Notes under the pieces: model-generated
Databases searched by the model: none
What the model saw: only the letters and a program-made list of their open reading frames with translations
What the model was told of the DNA's origin: nothing
Source: Bacteroidales bacterium
GTDB lineage: Bacteria; Bacteroidota; Bacteroidia; Bacteroidales; F082
Direction of reading: 5' to 3'
Assembly (NCBI GenBank): GCA_017428285.1
Contig: JAFRRE010000015.1
Coordinates: 1 to 64,000 of the forward strand
Length of the DNA stretch: 64,000 bases
Program-made: the position numbers and the translations under genes
In this document: in pieces, positions 17,947 through 26,186 of the stretch
Position numbering within the stretch: position 1 is the first letter of the stretch
Layout: every line of letters starts with the position of its first letter

Positions 17947-17975
17947 TCTATCTAATTGATTTTTAATTAGATAGA
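17947..17975 (-). terminator. stem-loop ending the 23.2-18.1 kb transcript
   Basis: Perfect 11-bp stem TCTATCTAATT/AATTAGATAGA with a 7-nt loop, followed on the minus strand by a TTTTAAAAAATTT run. It lies 110 bp after the last gene of the minus-strand operon (stop at 18085) and before the promoter of the next gene. Confidence 0.5.
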
Positions 17976-18084
17976 ATTATTTATTACAAGTTTTTCTTGC
18001 AAAACATGATACTACAGTCATCGCAAAGTATGTCCTGTAATGTTATAATAGTAGCCTGTTTGGTGCAGGAAACAATTTCTAATA

Positions 18085-19209
18085 CTAATACTTTGCTCTC
18101 ACATCCACTGGATTGGCATAAATCCCCAAAAAAATCTCCTCCAATTCCTCGCGGTTCATGTCAGGATAGTCGTTCATCCAATCCATATATTTGATGAATG
18201 TTTCTTTTTGTTCCTGAGTATAATGCCCAATGTATGTTTCACTACGACTCCGCAAGTCGTGGGCAATGTAGTTGTTCGGATGGAGATAGAAATGCGGATT
18301 GACGCGGCTGTCCATTAGCTCGGCCACACGCTTGTAGAACTCGCCCGAAGGGCAGTCGTTCATGGCCTTCAAATCGTCTTCTGAAACCATCGGACAGATA
18401 TGGAAATGCACATGACCCTTGGGCTGCATGATGCCCGTCAGGATGCTGTTAAGATCTTCGCCTGGTTTCTTCTCATAATGGCCGTTTTTCTTGGTCATGT
18501 ACAACTCCAAGGTCTTCAATTTGTCGCACGACTCCCATTCGTACGACACCGCTACAGGTACAATATTGAGCTCGGCCAACGAGATCACCCTGTCATCGCG
18601 GCGGCTCATGCCGAACATCTTGATGATGGCGGGGTCGGTGGCGTCGATGCCGTTTTTGGTGCGGCCGTTGCGCTGGGCAATCCACACCGACTCGTGCACC
18701 TCAGTGATGACATGGCGCATATATTCCGACATGTGCATCATGCTGTTGTAGAACTCTTTAGGCGAGCCTCCACGCTCGGTGCGGAACATCTTGTTGACCT
18801 TACCGAAGTCGATGACAAAAGGATGCGACATCAGGTTGCTGCCGAAGGTGATTTGGCAGGTGTTTTGACCGACTTCCGTCAAGATATATTGCAAAAACAT
18901 GGCATCAAGCACGATGTCGCGGTGATTGGAAACGAACAGATAAGGTTTCTTCTCATCGATGTTTTCCAAACCCGCCCAATCGAATTGGGTTGTGGTCTTT
19001 TTCAACAGGGTCTCTATCACCTCTTTCAACAGCCCCAATTGGAATTCCTTCAAGGTTTTGATGCTACGGATCCTTTCACGAAGCGCCTCGGCAGGCACAC
19101 CCAAATATTGGGCAATGGCGGGAATCACCTCGCTGTCGGCCATGCGTTGTGTCGCTGCGGGAATTTCGTCTGCATTGAAAGGTCTGATATCCTCGAAATT
19201 GGTCATCAT
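18085..19209 (-). CDS. PlsC-like (LPLAT) acyltransferase
   Basis: 374 residues. FVSNHRDIVLDAMFLQ (92-107) is the acyltransferase block I. The Asp is one residue further from His96 than in the canonical HX4D, or D98 substitutes. VWIAQRNGRTKNG stands where FPEGTRS is expected. The C-terminal half is soluble. The family acylates lysophosphatidate or similar glycerolipids. It is the last gene of the operon, with a 4-nt ATGA overlap with the ligase-like gene upstream (19206-20504). In this cluster it may attach an acyl or polyenoyl chain to a lipid carrier. Confidence 0.8.
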   Translation of the reverse strand: MMTNFEDIRPFNADEIPAATQRMADSEVIPAIAQYLGVPAEALRERIRSIKTLKEFQLGLLKEVIETLLKKTTTQFDWAGLENIDEKKPYLFVSNHRDIVLDAMFLQYILTEVGQNTCQITFGSNLMSHPFVIDFGKVNKMFRTERGGSPKEFYNSMMHMSEYMRHVITEVHESVWIAQRNGRTKNGIDATDPAIIKMFGMSRRDDRVISLAELNIVPVAVSYEWESCDKLKTLELYMTKKNGHYEKKPGEDLNSILTGIMQPKGHVHFHICPMVSEDDLKAMNDCPSGEFYKRVAELMDSRVNPHFYLHPNNYIAHDLRSRSETYIGHYTQEQKETFIKYMDWMNDYPDMNREELEEIFLGIYANPVDVRAKY

Positions 19210-20504
19210 CTGTTTCTCAAATCAATGAATTTAATGGGTTTGCGACTCTTTGCGGGATAGTTGATTTGCCTAATCTCATCAACGGGATGTATCTCTATGG
19301 CAGGAGCTACGCGAATGCGTGAACGGAAACTGTCTTTCAAAGTTTTGACCACATCAAACTCGGGTTCATACTTCAGGCCTATCTTCACCACCACATCGTC
19401 GGTTCCAGCTTCGCTTTGGCGCACTTCGATGACATAGTTCTCCACATAGTCGGTGTTGTCCAGCACATCGTTGATCGCAGGAGGATAAAGCGTTGTGCCT
19501 TTCAGTTTGATCATGTTGTTCTTGCGACCCACAAGGGGTGTAAGACGATAAGAGTTGCGGCCACACTTGCATTGGTCGACTATCTTGGCGGCGATGTCGC
19601 CCGTGCGGAAGCGCAACAGCGGCATGGCTTCCACGCCAAGGGTGGTGACCACGATTTCGCCTGGCTGACCATCGGGAACGGGCAGACCGTCCTCTCCAAT
19701 GATTTCAACGATAATCAGCTCGGGATGCACATGACCGCCAAGGCCATATTCGCATTCCGAGAAGGTCGCCCCCATTTCCGTCGAGGAATAGGTAGCAAAG
19801 AGTTGCACATCCCATTTCTCCTTGATTTTCTTGCCTAACAGGTTGAGGTTGAAATCTTGGTCGCGCAAGCCTTCGCCGATGCCAATGATGCGGCGGATGC
19901 TGCTGTTCTTATAGTCGATGCCGTGCTCTTCGGCATATTGGATTAGCTTCAGGATGAACGACGGCACACACATGATGGTGTCGGGCTTGATGCGACGGAT
20001 GGTGTCCCATTGCAGCTCGGGGATGCCGTTGCCCACGCGGATGACACCCGCACCCAATTCGCGAAGACCAAGGAAATAGGCCAGACCCGCCATGAAGCGT
20101 TTGTCCAAGGTGGTCATCAGCTGCACCACATCACCTGGCTTCACACCAGCACATTCAAACGATTTCTTCTCATTAAAGGCCAGACGCTGCAGGTCCTTCT
20201 CTGAACAACCGAAGGTGACAGGGTCGCCCAAAGTGCCTGAAGTGGTGATGTAATCTATGATCTTGTCCTTCGGACAGCACAGAAACTCATCGTTGAAAAG
20301 TTGAAGGTCCTTTTTCTCGGTGAAAGGAATCTTCACCAAGTCCTCAATATGCTTGATTTTGTCGATTTGGATGCCATAGCTCTTGAACATCCGCTGGTAG
20401 TAGGGCGAATGAGCTTGCAAATAAGCCAAAGCCTCATGTAGCAGGTTCTCTTGATAGGCCTTGATTTGGTCAACGGATTGGTATTCTATGTCGTTGGTAA
20501 TCAT
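19206..20504 (-). CDS. phenylacetate-CoA-ligase-like adenylating enzyme
   Basis: 432 residues, the size of PaaK-type ligases. Motifs: TTSGTLGDPVTFG (P-loop-like adenylate binding), ATYSSTEMGATFSECE, LRFRTGDIA, GRKNNMIKLKGTTLYPPAIND and a C-terminal domain with SRKPIKF. It activates an aryl or acyl acid as adenylate and thioester. It sits between a secreted hydrolase gene and an acyltransferase gene. It and the ANL ligase at 15666-17270 are the two candidates for starter activation; the second may load a different acid. Confidence 0.85.
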   Translation of the reverse strand: MITNDIEYQSVDQIKAYQENLLHEALAYLQAHSPYYQRMFKSYGIQIDKIKHIEDLVKIPFTEKKDLQLFNDEFLCCPKDKIIDYITTSGTLGDPVTFGCSEKDLQRLAFNEKKSFECAGVKPGDVVQLMTTLDKRFMAGLAYFLGLRELGAGVIRVGNGIPELQWDTIRRIKPDTIMCVPSFILKLIQYAEEHGIDYKNSSIRRIIGIGEGLRDQDFNLNLLGKKIKEKWDVQLFATYSSTEMGATFSECEYGLGGHVHPELIIVEIIGEDGLPVPDGQPGEIVVTTLGVEAMPLLRFRTGDIAAKIVDQCKCGRNSYRLTPLVGRKNNMIKLKGTTLYPPAINDVLDNTDYVENYVIEVRQSEAGTDDVVVKIGLKYEPEFDVVKTLKDSFRSRIRVAPAIEIHPVDEIRQINYPAKSRKPIKFIDLRNR

Positions 20505-20514
20505 AGTTTATGTT

Positions 20515-21414
20515 TTAAAATCCAATTTCTTTCAACCATTTGACAAATTCTTCCTTCCATGCATGGCACTCGGCGCTACCCTTGTAATTGCTCATGCCAA
20601 AGCCATGGCCTCCGGTTGCATACTGGATATAACGGTGGTTGACACCTGCTGCCGTCAAAGCTTCATCCAAAAGTACGGAGTTGCGATAGTCGACCACGGG
20701 GTCGTCGACGCAGTTGACAAGGAAAATAGGGGGACAATCCTTGGGAACATGCCTCTCAAGAGAGAGCGAATCTTGCAATTTGGCATCGTTGACATGTGTA
20801 TCTCCCAACAATCCCCTGCGCGAACGCTTGTGGACGCAGTCCTCCGCCATGGTGACTACGGGGTAGAGCGATGCCACGAAGGCAGGCTGCAGGCTGGTCT
20901 CGGTCACCACGCCAACTTGCTTGAGATAGTCATGGTCTTTGAAGAAAGCAGCCGACAATACCAAATGACCGCCAGCCGAAAAGCCCAACATACCCACTTT
21001 CTCAGGGTTGATATGATATTCTTCGGCATGCTCGCGTACCCATTGCAGTGCCCGTTGCGCATCAGTCTGCATATCAGGATACTGATAGCCACGGAAAAGA
21101 TAACGGTAACGCCAAGCAAAAGCAGGAACACCCGCTGTGCGATAATGCAACACGAAAGTGGTGATGCCTTGGTCGCGAAGCCACATCGCCACTGAATCGC
21201 CTTCCACCTTTTTGTCAAGCCAATAGTAACTACCGCCTGGACAAACGATGATGGCCTTCCCGTCGGGATTCTCGTCAGCAATAAAAGGAATCAAACCCAC
21301 TTTGCGAGCGCCTTTCACATGGACATCATTCCATATCGGGATTTTTTCTTGTGCCATCGAAGTTCCTATGTAGAAAACAATTAATAAACTGGTTAACAGT
21401 GTCTTAATTTTCAT
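20515..21414 (-). CDS. secreted alpha/beta-hydrolase
   Basis: 299 residues. The signal peptide ends TSMAQ (about residue 22). GFSAGG places the nucleophile at S146; VNCVDDPVVDYRN supplies the acid (D238 or D242) and TGGHGFG the His (H270). CPGGSYYWL is the HGG-type oxyanion-hole block of the lipase/esterase group. It would act in the periplasm on an ester. It overlaps the preceding small gene by 11 nt and lies in the polyene operon, so it could trim or release an esterified product, but esterases of this type are also common in polysaccharide loci. Confidence 0.8.
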   Translation of the reverse strand: MKIKTLLTSLLIVFYIGTSMAQEKIPIWNDVHVKGARKVGLIPFIADENPDGKAIIVCPGGSYYWLDKKVEGDSVAMWLRDQGITTFVLHYRTAGVPAFAWRYRYLFRGYQYPDMQTDAQRALQWVREHAEEYHINPEKVGMLGFSAGGHLVLSAAFFKDHDYLKQVGVVTETSLQPAFVASLYPVVTMAEDCVHKRSRRGLLGDTHVNDAKLQDSLSLERHVPKDCPPIFLVNCVDDPVVDYRNSVLLDEALTAAGVNHRYIQYATGGHGFGMSNYKGSAECHAWKEEFVKWLKEIGF

Positions 21415-21775
21415 TACCTTTAAGTATTTTCATTACCTCTTCCTTCGTAAGCTGTCTGTATTTGTGCTGCATGTCGGCGAAGAAATCCACTTGAAAATAC
21501 TCTTCATCGTAAAACGACAACTTCGAGTTGGTGTTGGGAGTGCATTCCAAATAGATAATATCTTCCAACTTCAAGTTCTTTTCTTCACAAATCTGATCGG
21601 CGAGCTTGCGACCGGCATAGGTCACGGAAGTGCCGGGGTTATCTTGATACAATTCTGTAACAATGACATAGGTTTTGCCTGCCACTTCCCGGATTTTCAA
21701 ACCGCAGGTCGATTCCATGTCCCACTCGCCTTTAAAAGGAAATATTTCGTCGTAATAATCTGGGGAAACTTTCAT
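21404..21775 (-). CDS. small hypothetical protein in polyene operon
   Basis: 123 residues, no signal peptide. The sequence (FPFKGEWDMESTCGLKIREVAGKTYVIVTELYQDNPGTSVTYAGRKLADQI) suggests a small alpha/beta fold. No family is recognised. It overlaps the next gene by 11 nt and follows the radical SAM gene after a 43-bp repeat-like spacer, so it is co-transcribed. A role in the pathway is inferred from position only. Confidence 0.7.
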   Translation of the reverse strand: MKVSPDYYDEIFPFKGEWDMESTCGLKIREVAGKTYVIVTELYQDNPGTSVTYAGRKLADQICEEKNLKLEDIIYLECTPNTNSKLSFYDEEYFQVDFFADMQHKYRQLTKEEVMKILKGNEN

Positions 21776-21834
21776 TAATTTAAAAATTCAAAATTTAAGA
21801 TTCTACATTCAGCATTCCTCATTCAGCATTCCTG
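21776..21834. repeat. ATTCAGCATTCC low-complexity repeats
   Basis: Tandem ATTCAGCATTCCTC / ATTCAGCATTCCTG units next to ATTCAAAATTTAAGATTC fill the space between the small gene and the radical SAM gene and cross the 3' end of the latter. The same ATTCAGC unit recurs at 43519-43537. Confidence 0.65.
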
Positions 21835-23153
21835 ACTATCAGCTTTTGGCTTTCGGTTCTTACATTAACATTGCGCTTACTGCGATCCACATCGTGACCG
21901 AACGACTTGTTGGCCAAACGGCGGTCACGCGGCCGATAGGTGCCTTCCTCCATCTCGCGCAAAGCCACATTGCAGAACAAGCGGAACATTTTCTGTTCTT
22001 GACTCTCGGAGGCATAGAAACTCTTCCAAGCGTATTCATAGAGATCCTGCAATTTCTCGGGCGTCATGTGCTTAGGCTGATACACCACCTGACCGGCGTT
22101 GTAATGGTCCCAGTCGAAGTCGAAGATGCGGCCTTGACGCAACAGGTCATCGTGACCCTTGGTGTGCGGGAAGGGTGCAAAAATGGTAAACTCGGCTAAG
22201 TCGAGGTCAATTTCGCCCAAAAAGTCAATGAGTCGTTTGATATCGTCCTCAGTTTGGTTGTCAAGGCCAAAGAGGATGGTGCCTTCCACGCCGATACCGT
22301 AGTCATGATAGCGCTTCACGCGCTCCTTAATATAGTCGGAGGTGTCGTAAACGGCTTGATATACATACCAAGCACCTGCTTTTGCAGCCAAGTCGAGTAC
22401 CTCAGGGTCGTCTTCAATGGTGTGGCTGATCCATTTCTTCTTTAGCGGCGCAATGGCACGGAAGAGGTCCATCTCCCACTGCTTGTCCTGCGCCAACGAG
22501 TTGTCGACGATGAAAAGACGGTTGTTGTCGATGCCCGCCATGTCTTCCACCACCTTGTCAATGGGACGCGGACGGAACTTGCGGCCGCCAAGATACGACA
22601 CAGCGCAAGGATAGCAGCTGAAACGGCAGCCACGGCTGGCGTTGAAAAGGTCGACCATCTGCACGCCCTTATGGTTGTATAGGTCACGTTTGTAAAGATC
22701 GCGTCGGCAGGGACCCACCGAGGCAATGTCAGGTTGGTTGCCAATGTAATTATATATCTTTTTCAAACATCCGTTCTTCCAGTCTTGGATGACCTGCTCG
22801 GAACGACCTTCCGACTCGCCCAAAAACACGCTGTCGACATGGTTCACCATTTCTTCGGCATGCAACATTGTCGAAATACCACCAGCAAGGACGGTTTTAC
22901 CGCGTTTATGGTATTCCTCTGCAATGGCCCAACCACGTTTCACCTGCGTGGTGAGCATCATAGAAAGAGCCACAAGGTCGCACTCTTCATCAAAATCGAT
23001 CGGTTCCACATTTTCATCGGTAAACGATATGTCGACATACTCTGGTAAAGTGGCAGCAAATGCAACAGGACCATGTGGCGGCAAGTTGAACGTTGTCTGA
23101 CCCGGCAGCTTGTTCCACTTCGGATAAATGAGCTTCAGTTTGATTGTGTCCAT
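21819..23153 (-). CDS. radical SAM protein with B12-binding-like N-terminus
   Basis: 444 residues from the ATG at 23153. A longer reading from 23174 would begin inside the -7 promoter box. The cluster motif is RGCRFSCYPC, i.e. C176-X3-C180-X2-C183. Residues 1-160 look like a cobalamin-binding-type Rossmann domain (CDLVALSMMLTTQ...GKTVLAGGISTML), without the DXHXXG motif. ILFGLDNQTEDD and FAPFPHTKG are typical later segments. Similar proteins occur in flexirubin-type clusters; methylation or another radical step is possible. The N-terminal reading and reaction are inferred. Confidence 0.85.
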   Translation of the reverse strand: MDTIKLKLIYPKWNKLPGQTTFNLPPHGPVAFAATLPEYVDISFTDENVEPIDFDEECDLVALSMMLTTQVKRGWAIAEEYHKRGKTVLAGGISTMLHAEEMVNHVDSVFLGESEGRSEQVIQDWKNGCLKKIYNYIGNQPDIASVGPCRRDLYKRDLYNHKGVQMVDLFNASRGCRFSCYPCAVSYLGGRKFRPRPIDKVVEDMAGIDNNRLFIVDNSLAQDKQWEMDLFRAIAPLKKKWISHTIEDDPEVLDLAAKAGAWYVYQAVYDTSDYIKERVKRYHDYGIGVEGTILFGLDNQTEDDIKRLIDFLGEIDLDLAEFTIFAPFPHTKGHDDLLRQGRIFDFDWDHYNAGQVVYQPKHMTPEKLQDLYEYAWKSFYASESQEQKMFRLFCNVALREMEEGTYRPRDRRLANKSFGHDVDRSKRNVNVRTESQKLIVRNAE

Positions 23154-23171
23154 TTCATATTGTTGAAACTG

Positions 23172-23179
23172 CAAAAATA
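23172..23179 (-). promoter_or_regulatory. internal promoter before radical SAM gene
   Basis: Minus-strand TATTTTTG then CAG, 18 bp before the ATG at 23153 and 19 bp after the stop of the FAD enzyme gene. It divides the minus-strand cluster into separate units. Confidence 0.6.
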
Positions 23180-23198
23180 CAAAAATATATAGTTGGTT

Positions 23199-26186
23199 TT
23201 AACTTTTGTTGATTTTGCGTACTATGGCATTGGCCCCTACAAACGCCTCGGCTGTCTGTATGGCCGTGAGCGAAACGCCGCACAGTCCATGTATGTTGAC
23301 ATTCTGCCCAGTCAGAAACAGGTTCTTGACTTTTGTATAGACCGACATCTGCGAGAGCATAATATTGTGGCTATCCTTTAAGAAACCATAGTTTGAACCT
23401 TCCTTGTTGCCATAAAAGTCACGGATGGTGAGCGGCGAGGATGCCATTACGAAATCGATTCCGTCACGGAAACCAGGATAGAGTTTTTCTAAAAAGTCAA
23501 ACACTTTCTCTGTCATCATTTGTTTCCATTGTTCGTAAGCTTTTCCCCGATGACCTACTTTGGTATCTTCCCAAGGTTTGACCCATTCAAAGGGCATCTC
23601 ACCAATGATGACCATAGTCTCCGCAAACTCACCCTGGTTTTCAATGGCAGGGGTATAATACATCAAACTATGGGGCCAGCCTTCTTGTCGCAGGGTTTTG
23701 AGGTCAAACTTCGAGTCGTAATTCGAAATGCAATAACAGGTATGGTTGAGGAATGGAAAAGCTCTCTCCTTGAATTTAACATACACCTTGAAACTTGAAT
23801 ACGTCTCCGGGATCGATTGTAGCCTTTTCTTGAAAGATACAGGGAAAGCTTTTTCGCCAACGAGACGTATGAGCACATCGGGATGCACATCCGAGATGTA
23901 ACCATCAGCACGATAAAAATGACCATTCCGGGTAATGACTTGTTTCACTTTATGGTCATTCACCTCAATATTAACCACTTCTTCATTGGCAAGCACTTGC
24001 CCTCCGTGGTCTTCAATAATGCCTTTCAACAAATCCGCCATCTGTTGGCTTCCCCCGACAAACTGGTAGGTGCCACCGATGTGAAGCACGCCAAGCAAAG
24101 CACCCATAAAAGCAGGAGTGGTGCCTGCCACGCCTCCGAAAAGTGGGTTTGTATAAGTCAGTAAACCTTTCAGTTTCGGGTCACTGAGATAGCGATCCAT
24201 CAACTCATCATAGGGCAAAATAGCGTCTTCCGAAACCGACATGAACATCTGTGACGGCCTTTCGCGCAAATAGAAAAGGTCCTCCTCTTCCGAAAGGGCA
24301 TATATCTTTTCAACATAGGCTCTGATATTGTCTTTTTCGGCGGGGAAAATTTGTGCCAAATAGTTGATGTAACGTTCCTTACCTCGAGGTAAACGATAAG
24401 TGGCGCCATCTTCAAGCACTTTGACCACATCATAGCCATCTTCATCCATAGCACGGAGAGAAAGACGGTCCATAATGCCGAGATAGGAAAACACCTTGCG
24501 CAATTGACCCTCTTCATCAAAGCCACCGAAGACGTGCATACCTGTCGGGAAGCTGACACCTCGCCGCTTGAAGTTCTGCAGGCCGCCGCCTATGATAGCA
24601 TTTTTCTCCAACACGGTCACCATGTAGCCTTCCTTGGCCAATAAGGCACCTGAGACCAGTCCTCCCAACCCGCCGCCAATGACGACAACGGTCTTTCGGT
24701 TGGCCTCCACCATCTGTTGCCGCACCTTCTCTTCGCCCAATAGATGCTGACACACCGTCATCGTGCCCACCAACACACCTAACATGCCATGTGAATTGAT
24801 GTTTTGCCCCACCAAAAGCAGGTTAGATACCTTGGTCTTATACGACACTCTGTCTGCGATGTTGTTTACATTCTTGGCCAAACCATAGATGGAGCCTTCA
24901 GGTGTCAGCGTATAGTCACGATAGGTCAATGGTGTGGCGGCATAATAATCGGCCAAGGACTCACGGAAACCAGGGAAGTCTTGCTCCACGGCATCGATAA
25001 AGCGTTCGGCCATCTCATGTTTGAACCGTTCATAGTCCTTGCCTCTGCGACCAATGGTTGTTTCGCTCCATTGCTTCACCACATCCATGGACATATAAGC
25101 CAAAACGACACCACCTTTAGCCGTTTTAGGATTAGGCTCGTGACAATGGTGCATATAGAGGTAGCCTTGCGGCCAAGTGTCATCAATCGTTCCGCTCATC
25201 TTCCAGGGCGAATCCGTATGGAAGCCATAGAAGTTGGAGTTGATGTAAGGCATCGCACCTTCTTTGAAACGAAGGAAAAGCGAAAACACGGAGATGGTGT
25301 CTGAGATATTCTTGATGCGCGATTTGTAAGCTTCAGTGAAGATTTTGGGCTCCACTAAGTCTATCAATTGCTTGGGGTTGACATCGGAGATGACAATATC
25401 GGCGGTGAAAGTCTCGCCGTTTTCGGTCACCACGCCCGTGGCTTTCTTGCCTTCCACAAGGATTCGACTCACTTTGTGACGGGTCAAGATGGTACCACCG
25501 TATTGCTCAAGCACTTGAAGCAATGCCTTCACAATGGCATCGCTACCGCCCACAATGCGAAATGCACCCTTATTGTAAAAATCGAAGATAAAAGCGTGAG
25601 TCGCAAAAGGTGTCTTGTCCTTTTGGGCGGCATAGAGCGAGAGGTTGCCTACCAGCACTTCGCGCAGTAAAGGATCGGTGATGGTTTGGTCAATTACCTC
25701 GCTCAGGCTTTGGTACAACAACTTGTCGTCAATAAAACGGTTCTCATCTACAATGTGCTTTAAGTCGCGGAAGGGCGACAAACTAGCCACCTGCTCCACC
25801 AAGTCGCAATAGCGCTCAAGGTTTTCCCTTTGCGAAGGGAAACGCTGTGCAAACTTTTCAATGAAAGCCTCGCGACCATTGGGAAAAGCGAAACAATCAC
25901 CTTGCAGTGCCACTACATCGTAGGCTTGCGTATCCAACCGATTGAATAGGACTTTATCCTTGATTTCGAGATAATTGAAATAATGCGAAAGTACCTGATT
26001 GTCGTCGAGACTGCCGATGAAATGCATCCCCGTCTCAAACTTCACCCCATCGCGAGTGAAGCATTGCAGACAGCCGCCCACCTGCGAGGCCTGCTCCAAA
26101 ATGATGACCTCATAGCCATTTTTCGCCAGGATGACACCCGTCGAAAGACCACCCAATCCACTCCCTATGATGATGCATTTCTTCAT
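23199..26186 (-). CDS. tandem-duplicated, fused CrtI-like FAD oxidoreductase
   Basis: 995 residues, about twice the family length. The first half (about 1-494) starts with the dinucleotide motif IIGSGLGGLSTGVILAKNGY...LEQASQVGG. The second half (about 495-995) repeats it as VIGGGLGGLVSGALLAKEGY...LEKNAIIGG. Both halves also share the C-terminal block KVxNLxLxGQNxNxHGxxGV. The family (phytoene desaturase-like, NAD(P)/FAD) oxidises or isomerises polyenes and related lipids. In a polyene cluster a desaturase or isomerase role is natural. The gene overlaps the exporter gene by 4 nt (ATGA), so one transcript is expected. The fusion is discussed in the findings. Confidence 0.88.
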   Translation of the reverse strand: MKKCIIIGSGLGGLSTGVILAKNGYEVIILEQASQVGGCLQCFTRDGVKFETGMHFIGSLDDNQVLSHYFNYLEIKDKVLFNRLDTQAYDVVALQGDCFAFPNGREAFIEKFAQRFPSQRENLERYCDLVEQVASLSPFRDLKHIVDENRFIDDKLLYQSLSEVIDQTITDPLLREVLVGNLSLYAAQKDKTPFATHAFIFDFYNKGAFRIVGGSDAIVKALLQVLEQYGGTILTRHKVSRILVEGKKATGVVTENGETFTADIVISDVNPKQLIDLVEPKIFTEAYKSRIKNISDTISVFSLFLRFKEGAMPYINSNFYGFHTDSPWKMSGTIDDTWPQGYLYMHHCHEPNPKTAKGGVVLAYMSMDVVKQWSETTIGRRGKDYERFKHEMAERFIDAVEQDFPGFRESLADYYAATPLTYRDYTLTPEGSIYGLAKNVNNIADRVSYKTKVSNLLLVGQNINSHGMLGVLVGTMTVCQHLLGEEKVRQQMVEANRKTVVVIGGGLGGLVSGALLAKEGYMVTVLEKNAIIGGGLQNFKRRGVSFPTGMHVFGGFDEEGQLRKVFSYLGIMDRLSLRAMDEDGYDVVKVLEDGATYRLPRGKERYINYLAQIFPAEKDNIRAYVEKIYALSEEEDLFYLRERPSQMFMSVSEDAILPYDELMDRYLSDPKLKGLLTYTNPLFGGVAGTTPAFMGALLGVLHIGGTYQFVGGSQQMADLLKGIIEDHGGQVLANEEVVNIEVNDHKVKQVITRNGHFYRADGYISDVHPDVLIRLVGEKAFPVSFKKRLQSIPETYSSFKVYVKFKERAFPFLNHTCYCISNYDSKFDLKTLRQEGWPHSLMYYTPAIENQGEFAETMVIIGEMPFEWVKPWEDTKVGHRGKAYEQWKQMMTEKVFDFLEKLYPGFRDGIDFVMASSPLTIRDFYGNKEGSNYGFLKDSHNIMLSQMSVYTKVKNLFLTGQNVNIHGLCGVSLTAIQTAEAFVGANAIVRKINKS

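Noticed and set aside
18400..19260. Long plus-strand open reading opposite the acyltransferase gene
   Set aside because: Antisense shadow of a gene with clear motifs; the His-rich and low-complexity translation shows no family features.
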